This document shows, piece after piece, positions 1 through 6,786 of a stretch of 10,917 nt of DNA. The position numbers and the translations under genes are program-made. The DNA lies in NCBI GenBank assembly GCA_030374735.1, contig JASCIV010000875.1, forward strand, positions 1 to 10,917. Reading direction: 5' to 3'. Position 1 is the stretch's first letter. Every line of letters begins with the position of its first letter. Source of the stretch: Gracilaria caudata (lineage: Eukaryota > Rhodophyta > Florideophyceae > Gracilariales > Gracilariaceae). A model generated the notes under the pieces. The model was not told the DNA's origin. It did not search any database and saw only the letters and a list, made by a program, of their open reading frames with translations.

Positions 1-78
1 CCCCCTCCCCACCCTATCCCCGGCCACCGCGCGTGACATCGTCCGTCCCCCTCGTCGCAGTCGCGCAGCCAAGCCACA

Positions 79-423
79 ATGCGCAGCTCCAGCTCCAATT
101 CGCTGTCGCCCGCACCGGCCGTCACCAGCGCATCGCGCGCGCCCGGCACGCCATCGCCGCGCGACAGCGCCGAAGGCGGCGCGTCGTGCGTGCGCGCGCG
201 CTCACGCACGTCGCAGTTGTTCGGCTCCATTCGCGGCGGCGCGGTGTTTGTGGCGGACGATGAGTTGTTACGCATTTTGCGAGAACATAATCCTCAGGCG
301 GAGTTTGTGAAGATGAGTGCGGCGAGCATGAGTCGCTTCTGTGACGGGCTGGAGGAGGACGCTGAGCACGCGCATGAAGGCGCGGCAGCGGCCGCCGAAC
401 GGGAGGCTGTTTCGTTGAGATGA
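79..423 (+). CDS. Small hypothetical protein, 114 aa
   Basis: I do not recognise this protein. The frame has an upstream in-frame stop (TGA at 34-36), so if unspliced it must start at the ATG at 79. Residues 1-45 are low-complexity Ser/Pro/Ala/Arg. Residues 46-95 look more folded: a short hydrophobic stretch (GGAVFVADD), then a helical segment with Leu and Ile spacing (ELLRILREHN), then an acidic segment. Residues 96-110 are Ala/Glu rich. Codon third positions are strongly G or C in the first half and less so towards the stop, the same trend as in the mutase gene, which supports real coding. The pyrimidine-rich stretch ending in CAG at about 45-60 could be a 3' splice site, so an upstream exon outside the window is possible. 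The gene converges on the cyclotransferase gene. Function unknown. Confidence 0.5.
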   Translation: MRSSSSNSLSPAPAVTSASRAPGTPSPRDSAEGGASCVRARSRTSQLFGSIRGGAVFVADDELLRILREHNPQAEFVKMSAASMSRFCDGLEEDAEHAHEGAAAAAEREAVSLR

Positions 424-735
424 GTGTTTGTTGCGAGTGAAGGGGGGCATTGGAGGAGGGGGTTGTTCGATGGGTGAGGTGGCGATTTGGTAATGTGCGC
501 GCGCAGAGTGGGAAAGCATGGGCACGAAAAATTTTGAACTTTTTGGACACGTACACGTAGCTGCACTGCGGTTTATAATAATGTAAATTAGATAGAAAAT
601 AGTGTTACAGTGTTGTGTGATCATGATCTGTGGATCGAACACGCGTATTGCACGGTGGGTGTGGTCCGTGTTTCGCAATAGTAGGAGCCATAGATATCTA
701 TCTAGCTCTGCACTGTCGAGCTGAAAAAAGAAGTT
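424..735. other. Intergenic region between two convergent genes
   Basis: This 312-bp stretch lies between the stop of the small hypothetical gene and the stop of the cyclotransferase gene, so it should hold both 3' untranslated regions. It becomes AT-rich around 570-605 (TTATAATAATGTAAATTAG region), a plausible plus-strand polyadenylation zone. I see no hairpin terminator and no gene. Confidence 0.5.
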
Positions 736-1539
736 TCACTGCTGAGAAGGAGAGAGAGCCGGAGAGGGTCTCAAGTGACGCGGCACATATCGGCGACATT
801 GATAGTCATCCAAGTACTGTTTTGTGGACAACTCTCTCAAGTTATTCTGCTTCAAGTACACAAAAGCCTGCAGCGAGAACGAGCGATCAGCGCAACAGGT
901 GACACCAGTCACATTTCTCGAGTAGTTGACGCCCACATTCTCCAGGTCATCCAGGTCCGACAGCACGGCGTCATCCACCAAGTAAAGCTCCCCCTTCACG
1001 CGAGAGCCCTTACACGGCATGTCCAGCAGATACGGCGAGTTATACTTGCCGCCCACCACCAACGGAAACCTGGTTTGCGTGCGAAAGTCTCCCACATAAG
1101 TGGCTCTCTCCAGCAAGTAACTGTTCGGAAAGCCGCGTTTCAACGTGCCGTACACAAACACGTAGTGATTATCCGGTCTCACCGGCGGTTCTGCCGCGTC
1201 GTACAACGGCGTCTCATGTCGTATAGGTACCCGAGTCTCCGGAAACGAAAACGGCGCCACATTGGACAATGGCGACAATGACGTTTCACTCGCACACACC
1301 TCCCGTTTCCGCGCAGACGTCTGCGAAGTCTGAGCACAATTCACTGTTCCGACGGATGCCATTGTAGAGAACCAACTCACAAATGCACACTTTCTCAACT
1401 CGCGACCGTTTGCCATGTGAAGGTCCGCGTTCGGGCTGCCCAAAACCGGTAGCGGCAGAACAATTAATTGACGATTGGTTCTTGTGTTGCGCCACAGTCC
1501 GGCAACAACACGCGCAGTTCGCCCAAAACAGTGGCGCAC
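736..1539 (-). CDS. Gamma-glutamylamine cyclotransferase-like (GGACT/AIG2 family) protein, up to 267 aa
   Basis: The C-terminal 145 residues match the GGACT/AIG2-like fold. Seen: the glycine loop VFVYGTLKRGFPN (about 127-139) that binds the gamma-glutamyl group; FPLVVGG (158-164); the substrate-side segment YNSPYLLDMP; VKGELYLVD (181-189); and DDLENVGVNYSR (197-208), which holds the family's catalytic glutamate, here E200. Family enzymes release 5-oxoproline from gamma-glutamyl compounds. The order YGTLKRG..PN and the spacing to DDxE resemble animal GGACT more than GGCT, but the substrate cannot be fixed from sequence. The start is uncertain: ATGs lie at 1539, 1416 and 1362. The longest form adds an Arg-rich leader (first 40 residues) resembling a mitochondrial presequence, while the form from 1362 would leave about 65 Ser/Thr-rich residues before the domain. 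No intron is needed. The gene ends in a short disordered tail (HLRPSPALSPSQQ). Confidence 0.82.
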   Translation of the reverse strand: MRHCFGRTARVVAGLWRNTRTNRQLIVLPLPVLGSPNADLHMANGRELRKCAFVSWFSTMASVGTVNCAQTSQTSARKREVCASETSLSPLSNVAPFSFPETRVPIRHETPLYDAAEPPVRPDNHYVFVYGTLKRGFPNSYLLERATYVGDFRTQTRFPLVVGGKYNSPYLLDMPCKGSRVKGELYLVDDAVLSDLDDLENVGVNYSRNVTGVTCCADRSFSLQAFVYLKQNNLRELSTKQYLDDYQCRRYVPRHLRPSPALSPSQQ

Positions 1540-2291
1540 TTCCGCAAGCGAATTATACGCTACCGTTCAACACGCGCGCACTTGCGTCAAAGAGCAGACG
1601 CGTCGGCAACGCTGGCACACAGTGCACGGCGGCGGAACACACGTAGCGACTGGCTGCGCCGCATCGCCCCGCGCCCGGTAACCGCAGCGCTCGCCGCAAG
1701 TTACACGCCACCTGCGGTAGAAAGCCTGTCATTCCCCAGCACTCTTTCCGCTCCCGTGCGCGCAACGCACCACTACGCGCGCGCCAAGTGCGCATCGCTC
1801 GCGCCACTCTCGATACGCCTGTCCACGTGTACAGCGATGTGAGGTGTACGCGTGCCGCGCGCGTGGGCACACCAGCACTGCATGCGCGTTTGTTACAGAT
1901 AAGCGCAGCGAGCCGTGTTAATCAAATCAAAAACAAAAAGGGCGCACTCGAGCGAATAAAAACGCGCGCGTCACGCAGGTTTTTGAGCTTTTGCGAGCGT
2001 TGATTTTACGCAAAACACACGCGAGCAAATCAGAGAGCGCTAGCTGGCCGCGCGACGCGTGTTATTTTTGTCGTGGAAGGTGCTGTTTTGGGGGGGGGGT
2101 TACCGCCGGTGATGAAAAGAGACGCGTTGCACAAATAACATTAGTGAGCGTGCGGTGTGCGGCACGAAAACGCGCAGAGGGTAGAACGCTACCCTTCGTA
2201 ACTTATGGAAGACATAGCGTATGGCGGCGGTTGTGCAGCGGTTTGTGAAGCTGAGCGCGGTTCACCCGCGGCGCGGCTCGTGCAGCGATTT

Positions 2292-2307
2292 TCTCTGCGC
2301 GCAGAGA
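2292..2307. repeat. 16-bp perfect palindrome
   Basis: The sequence TCTCTGCGCGCAGAGA reads the same on both strands. It could be a protein-binding site or simply a by-product of the CG-rich composition. It lies about 750 bp upstream of the cyclotransferase start, with no gene assigned beside it. Confidence 0.6.
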
Positions 2308-2870
2308 TGTGCTGGCGGGTAGCAGAGCGGGGAAGGGGGGAGTGGATTGGGGGAGGGGCGAGGGTCGCGGCTGACGGCGGTTAGGTGGGAAGCATGAGCA
2401 ATGTACCTCATGGATTTTGTCATGGTGACGTACAACAAGCCGCACACAGTGAGCCGTCAGAAAAGAAACCACAAACAACAAACCACACAGGCGCCGAGAG
2501 TGGCGCCGAGTGGTCGGCCATGGCACACAGCACGTATCTTCAATACCACTTCAACATTATCGAACTTGCGTCAGTCTAACACAGCTGACGACCCAGTCCA
2601 CGCGCGCGCCGCAGGTGGCCCAGCCGCGCCGCGCCAGCGCGACCCAGTTCCACAGCAACCTTCCGTCCTTTGTCGCGCGCTCTGCGCACGCGCCCAGCAT
2701 CAGCGCGAAAAAAGGCACGTGCGCGCCGCATGGGAGATACAACTCAGATACTGCGCAAGCAACCACGTGCAATATCTAAAGGTTAAAAAAACGTGTGCAT
2801 CATCAGTTTTCACTGCCTTTCACTTCGCGCCTATCAATCTCGTACCACATAAATTCCACACGTCAAGCAC

Positions 2871-3076
2871 AAAAAAAAAAAAAAGGCGCCGCGACTTTCT
2901 GTATCTCCACTGCCGCCGCACGGCGTGGCAACTCCACTCCCTTCCGAAACACGACCCACAAAAAACTTGGAAAAAAAAAAAAAAAACAACAACACTTTCA
3001 TTACAAAGCAACAATGAGCAGCACCACAAAACTCAACAAAAACCAAAAAGCGCCAAAAAAGGAGAAAAAAAAAAAA
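2871..3076. repeat. Cluster of three long A tracts (T tracts on the phosphatase mRNA strand)
   Basis: Uninterrupted A runs occur at 2871-2884 (14), 2971-2986 (16) and 3065-3076 (12), with many shorter A runs between 3025 and 3065. On the minus strand they read as T runs, the nearest starting 13 bases past the phosphatase stop codon. They therefore probably lie in or just after the phosphatase 3' untranslated region. No other part of the window has such runs. Such tracts can affect nucleosome placement or mRNA stability and are prone to sequencing error. Confidence 0.7.
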
Positions 3077-3089
3077 CCGCAACTGCGCA

Positions 3090-4493
3090 TCATTCTTTGG
3101 CGCTCCGCTTCGCCTTGTCCGCCGCCACGCCCGCCGCCACGCCCGCCGCCACGCCAGGATCAACCACCAGCGCCGAGATGATAGTGATATCATCCACCTT
3201 TCCGCCCATGAACAAATGTCCCGCGTTGCGCGCATTCACCGCGAACGGCGACGACGACCGTTCGTTGTTCGCCACCTTCACCGCCACGTCGCCCAGCTTC
3301 TCCGCAATGATTTCCGCGCGTTTGCTGCCGTTGCACCCGCTACTGCTGCTGTCGCTCACCACGCTCGTCTCGTCCGATGCGCTGTCGTTCTTGTTTCCGC
3401 TTTCCTCCTCCTGTTGCGTCCCTTGTTGCTCTTGTTGTTGTTGCTTCTGCTGCTGCTCATGTTGTACTACAACCTGCACTATATTGTCCGCGAACACGTT
3501 GTCCCACAGTCCATCCGTGCCCATGATAATCCAGTCCCCATGACGCAAAGATACCTCAATACAATTTGCAACATCTACCGTATCAAGCGAATCCGTGCCA
3601 ATCTGATACGGGCAGTTAAAGTAATGCTGTTGCTCCACCGTCTTGTAAATGATACACCCATCTCGAATCACAATCAACCCCGAATCGCCCAGATTCACGC
3701 CACGCAGTTTATGTTCATCGATGCCCACCACACACGCCGTGCTCGATCCAATCGCCTGATTCGTCGCTGCCGCGTGTTTGAGCGCCTCCTTCACCGAAGG
3801 ACTCCCTTGTTTACAGATATGATCAGCGGTTAGTTGTGCAAGTTGTTTCGAGTACAGTCCCGCATCCACGCCGATGCTGGCCCAGCCACCCACCCCATCA
3901 AACACGCCCAACGCGTTGGATTGCACGAAGAACGCGTCCTCGCCTCCCTTTTCCTTCTTGTCGGGGTGCGGAATACTGATCACAGCCGAGCGAAACAGTA
4001 GCGGCGGAGTGGTTGAGTGGTTGGTTTGTGAGCTAACATGTTGTAGTGAGTCATCTGTAGTAACGGTAGAAGAAGATAAGGCGGCGGTATCAGTGGACGA
4101 ACACTGATACTCCATACGACCATGTTGGTCGTTTTGAGCGCAAGACGCCACTAAACCGGTGGCCACCACAGTGGCCGCTAGCGAGCCGCCTGCGCCGTTT
4201 CCCAGCGACGCGCGCGACTGTCTGCGCGACGGCTCCGGTGACGAGGCGGCTGTGGGCGGAGTAGCGGTGGAAGTAGCCGTGCAAAGCATGCAGGAATGCG
4301 AACGTTTGAAGGATATGGATGATAACGGAGGTCGTACAAACGTGGAATGATGTCGTCGACGACGCGGCACGTGCGAAGGTAGCGCGGATATGGAGGTCTG
4401 TGTGAGAAGCGCGGATGAGAATCCGGGAGGTAATGATCGTACTAGAGTGGAAGTACGGCAAGCGTTCATTGCCGATGAACTTCGGTCAAGCAA
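3090..4493 (-). CDS. PTC7/PPTC7-like PP2C protein phosphatase, probably organellar, 467 aa
   Basis: A metal-dependent Ser/Thr phosphatase of the PTC7 branch, known in yeast, animals and plants from mitochondria and plastids. Seen in order: a leader of about 165 residues rich in Ser, Thr and Arg with an Arg cluster near 44-47, fitting an organellar targeting sequence; GGEDAFFV (183-190) with the first acidic metal ligand; GVFDGVGGWA (196-205), whose extra GVGGW is typical of PTC7; LGDSGLIVIRDG (268-279); the short signature HYFNCPYQIG (290-299); GTDGLWDN (325-332) with metal-binding Asp; and GKVDDITII (431-439) with the last Asp pair. All expected metal-ligand acids are present, so it should be active. 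Oddities are a Gln/acidic/Ser insert at about 346-389 and a GVAA triplet repeat near the C-terminus. Initiation could also be at Met9 (4469). It is transcribed divergently from the mutase gene. Its substrates cannot be told. Confidence 0.88.
   Translation of the reverse strand: MLDRSSSAMNACRTSTLVRSLPPGFSSALLTQTSISALPSHVPRRRRHHSTFVRPPLSSISFKRSHSCMLCTATSTATPPTAASSPEPSRRQSRASLGNGAGGSLAATVVATGLVASCAQNDQHGRMEYQCSSTDTAALSSSTVTTDDSLQHVSSQTNHSTTPPLLFRSAVISIPHPDKKEKGGEDAFFVQSNALGVFDGVGGWASIGVDAGLYSKQLAQLTADHICKQGSPSVKEALKHAAATNQAIGSSTACVVGIDEHKLRGVNLGDSGLIVIRDGCIIYKTVEQQHYFNCPYQIGTDSLDTVDVANCIEVSLRHGDWIIMGTDGLWDNVFADNIVQVVVQHEQQQKQQQQEQQGTQQEEESGNKNDSASDETSVVSDSSSSGCNGSKRAEIIAEKLGDVAVKVANNERSSSPFAVNARNAGHLFMGGKVDDITIISALVVDPGVAAGVAAGVAADKAKRSAKE
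3121..3156 (-). repeat. Three tandem 12-bp units encoding GVAA repeats
   Basis: The plus strand shows GCCGCCACGCCC twice and then a copy ending in A. In the phosphatase frame this gives GVAAGVAAGVAA near the C-terminus, after the last catalytic motif, so copy number is unlikely to affect catalysis. Confidence 0.85.
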
Positions 4494-5024
4494 AACGCAG
4501 CAAACGATGTCTCAAGACGGTGCCGAGAAACACTGCGAGCTGAAGCGAGGTCGAGAGTGGGGCGGGAGCTTTCGGGAGCGATTGGAGGCGCGCGGAGAAA
4601 GGTAGTTTTTCAGTAACTAGTCTGGGGTGAGGGTGGGGGGGTCGGTGGTAGGTGGCAGAGCGTTTGTGAAGTGAAGGAAGACGAAACTCCAACGCGCACA
4701 GTCGGGACTGTCGCCTCTTGTGCAGCACCCCAGCAGCACGCCGCCACGGCACAAAACGCCAAAGCGCGTCGTGACGTTGCTTTTTTCCCTTTTTTTGACG
4801 CGCGCACAAAACGCAGCTGTAATGGCGCCTTCACGCCATTCGCGCGCTTGTGCACTGCACGTGCCACCGATTGTGTCGCGTGTGCGCCACGCGCTCGCCA
4901 CGCGCGCGCCACCCCCCGGTGCGAGCAAAATCTCGCCACTTTCATCAGTCGCGAGCCACGGAGCACACCCACCCCGCCGTCGTCATCGCTTTGATCGTCG
5001 CCAAGCGCGCCTCGTGCCGTCGCC
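4494..5024. promoter_or_regulatory. Divergent promoter region between phosphatase and mutase genes
   Basis: The two start codons face away from each other across 531 bp, so both promoters should lie here. I see no clear TATA box. Visible candidates are TGACGT at 4772-4777 next to a pyrimidine tract (about 4779-4796), a perfect inverted repeat AATGGCG/CGCCATT at 4821-4827 and 4834-4840 with a six-base gap, and a CACGTG at 4858-4863. These words are known plant and algal regulator cores in general, but nothing here shows they are used. Confidence 0.5.
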
Positions 5025-6686
5025 ATGGCCGCCTTCGTGAGCTCCTTCCTGCCGTGCACGCGGCTGTCGCGCCCTTCTCCGCCGGCGCGATGCGCGCGTC
5101 GCGCGGCGAGAATGTCCGCAAGGCCGGCGTCGTCGTCGTCGCCGCCGTCGCTGGCGCGTCTGCAAAACGGCTCGGACGTGCGCGGCGTGGCGGCGCCGTT
5201 GGACCCCGCGCAGCCGGTGACGCTCACCGCGGCCGCCGCCAGCGAGATCGTGGCCGCGTTTGTGCGCGCCGTCGCGCACAGGCGTGGGGCGGCCAGCAGC
5301 GAGCTGCGCGTGGCGCTGGGACGCGATTCGCGCATCACAGGCGAGGAGCTGCTGCGCGCGGCGGCGGCGGGCGCCGCGGCGGAGGGTGCGACGGTGTATG
5401 ACTTCGAGCTGTGTACGACGCCGGCGATGTTCATGAGCACCGTGCTGGAGGGTTTTGAGTATGACTGTGCGTGTATGCTGACGGCGAGTCACTTACCGCC
5501 CAATCGAAATGGAATCAAGTTCTTCACGAGGGAGGGCAGTGCTGACAAGGCGGGCGTGAAGGCCATGCTGGCAAGCGCTCATCAGGCGAGGCAGACACGT
5601 GCTCGCGATATCGACACCGCGCCCAACGTTGTGAAGCAGGCGTTTTTGCCCGTGTATGCCAACCATTTGGCCGAGTTGATTCGCACACGCTGTAACCATC
5701 CCACTCATTACCACACTCCACTCAAAGGCTTCAAGATTGTTGTGGACGCTGGAAATGGCGCTGCTGGCTTCTTTGCACACATTCTTACCACTCTCGGCGC
5801 GGATACCGTCGGGCAGTTTTTGGAGCCGGATGGCATGTTTCCGAACCATGTTCCAAATCCGGAGGATAAGAAGGCCATGCAGATGACTGTCGACGCCACC
5901 AAGCGAGAAAAGGCGGACCTAGGTGTTATTTTCGATACCGATGTCGATAGATCCGGCTTCGTTGATTCGAATGGCGTTGCGATAAATCGGAACAAACTCA
6001 TCGCAGTTTTGGCTCGTATAGTGCTCAGTGAACATCCGGGATCTACCATTGTCACTGACAGCGTCACGTCAAATGGCCTCAAACGCTTTATTGAAGCGCT
6101 TGGTGGAAAGCACTTTAGGTATCGAAAGGGGTACAAAAATGTAATAGATAAGGGTATTGAACTCAATCGCAGTGGCGTGCAGACCGAACTAGCCATTGAA
6201 ACATCTGGTCATGGTGCAATGCGCGAGAATTATATGCTTGACGATGGTGCATATTTGGCTGTCAAAATTATTGTGCAGATGGTACGTATGAGACTGTCGG
6301 GTGATCAACGTGGCATTGGCGGTTTGCTTGAGGGTTTGGATGAACCTCTTGAAGAGAAGGAGTTTAGACTGCCTTTCTTTGATCAGAATGAGTATCAGGC
6401 TTATGGCGCTAATGTTGTGGAGGCGTTTGCCAAGTTTGCTGGGAGCGTTGATGGCTGGAAGCTTGAAGACACAAACTATGAAGGATATCGTGTTAGTGTG
6501 CACGAGGGGGATGGAAAGGAAGGCTGGTTGCTTTTGAGGCAAAGTCTTCACGACCCTCTTCTCCCTCTCAACGTGGAATCCGAAACGGCTGGCGGTGTCG
6601 CTGCAATAGTCAAAGTTCTCGTCAACGACTTTTTCCCCAATTACACAAACGTGGATACCAGCCCGCTTGGCGCTTACGTTCAGTAG
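5025..6686 (+). CDS. Plastid-type phosphoglucomutase/phosphomannomutase family protein, 553 aa
   Basis: An alpha-D-phosphohexomutase, which moves a phosphate between C1 and C6 of a hexose phosphate through a phosphoserine. Seen: LGRDSRITG (98-106); the active-serine loop TASHLPPNRNG (153-163, Ser155); the second domain from FKIVVDAGNGAAGFF (236-250); the metal loop DTDVDRS (304-310) with three Asp; the sugar-binding segment ETSGHGAMRENYMLDDG (392-408); and a C-terminal phosphate-binding segment VHEGDGKEGWLLLRQSLHDPLL. The loops differ from the usual TASHNP, DGDGDR and RxSGTEP but keep the key acids and serine; as I recall, plant plastid paralogues share these variants. The first 48 residues look like a transit peptide: MAAFVSSF, then Arg/Ser/Pro/Ala. 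The start sits in a strong context (GCCATGGCC). Codons are very GC-rich up to about 5480 and near balanced afterwards. Glucose, mannose or glucosamine phosphate as substrate is undecided. Confidence 0.88.
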   Translation: MAAFVSSFLPCTRLSRPSPPARCARRAARMSARPASSSSPPSLARLQNGSDVRGVAAPLDPAQPVTLTAAAASEIVAAFVRAVAHRRGAASSELRVALGRDSRITGEELLRAAAAGAAAEGATVYDFELCTTPAMFMSTVLEGFEYDCACMLTASHLPPNRNGIKFFTREGSADKAGVKAMLASAHQARQTRARDIDTAPNVVKQAFLPVYANHLAELIRTRCNHPTHYHTPLKGFKIVVDAGNGAAGFFAHILTTLGADTVGQFLEPDGMFPNHVPNPEDKKAMQMTVDATKREKADLGVIFDTDVDRSGFVDSNGVAINRNKLIAVLARIVLSEHPGSTIVTDSVTSNGLKRFIEALGGKHFRYRKGYKNVIDKGIELNRSGVQTELAIETSGHGAMRENYMLDDGAYLAVKIIVQMVRMRLSGDQRGIGGLLEGLDEPLEEKEFRLPFFDQNEYQAYGANVVEAFAKFAGSVDGWKLEDTNYEGYRVSVHEGDGKEGWLLLRQSLHDPLLPLNVESETAGGVAAIVKVLVNDFFPNYTNVDTSPLGAYVQ

Positions 6687-6786
6687 CAGTTGATGGAGCC
6701 CCTTTTCTTTTGTCAATATCGAGAGTTTGTTCCGACACCTTTCTAAATTACATCGTGGTCGTCATCCAGGCTGTCCATACATATTC
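6687..6786. other. Short convergent 3' intergenic region
   Basis: Only 100 bp separate the stop codons of the mutase (plus) and the acyltransferase (minus). The two 3' untranslated regions probably overlap or abut. It is pyrimidine-rich just after the mutase stop; no hairpin terminator is seen. Confidence 0.6.

Larger units (their letters stand above)
1540..3089. other. Long stretch without a convincing gene
   Basis: This 1.55-kb region lies upstream of the cyclotransferase gene and downstream of the phosphatase gene, so it should contain the former's promoter and the latter's 3' untranslated region. The left two thirds are rich in CGCG words. There is a run of ten G at 2090-2099, a direct repeat GGCGCCGAG at 2490-2498 and 2502-2510, and CACGTG sites near 2717 and at 2763-2768. 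Open frames exist, such as minus 2557-2772 and a plus frame from 2221 beginning MAAVVQRFVKLSAVHPRRG, but none matches a family I know and none is long. A small spliced gene cannot be excluded. Confidence 0.55.

Noticed and set aside
122..678. Minus-strand frames of 136-144 codons near the left end
   Set aside because: Antisense to the small plus gene and rich in Arg/Pro/His, typical of the complement of GC-rich codons.
775..1281. Plus-strand 168-codon frame
   Set aside because: Fully antisense to the cyclotransferase domain, with no family resemblance.
2250..2275. GGTTCACCCGC resembling a tRNA T-arm
   Set aside because: The flanking bases do not form a proper five-pair stem and no D-arm or anticodon arm is found upstream.
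2401..3543. Plus-strand open frame of 380 codons
   Set aside because: Its right 450 bases are antisense to the phosphatase catalytic domain and give Leu/Ser/Cys-rich low complexity; the left part is Lys-rich because of the A tracts. No family pattern.
4610..5440. Minus-strand frames opposite the mutase 5' end, including 276 codons at 4610-5440
   Set aside because: GC-rich sequence lacks stop codons by chance; the products are Ala/Arg/Ser-rich with no domain, while the plus strand encodes a clear mutase.
6189..6716. Minus-strand 175-codon frame
   Set aside because: Antisense to the mutase C-terminal half, which has recognisable motifs in the plus frame.
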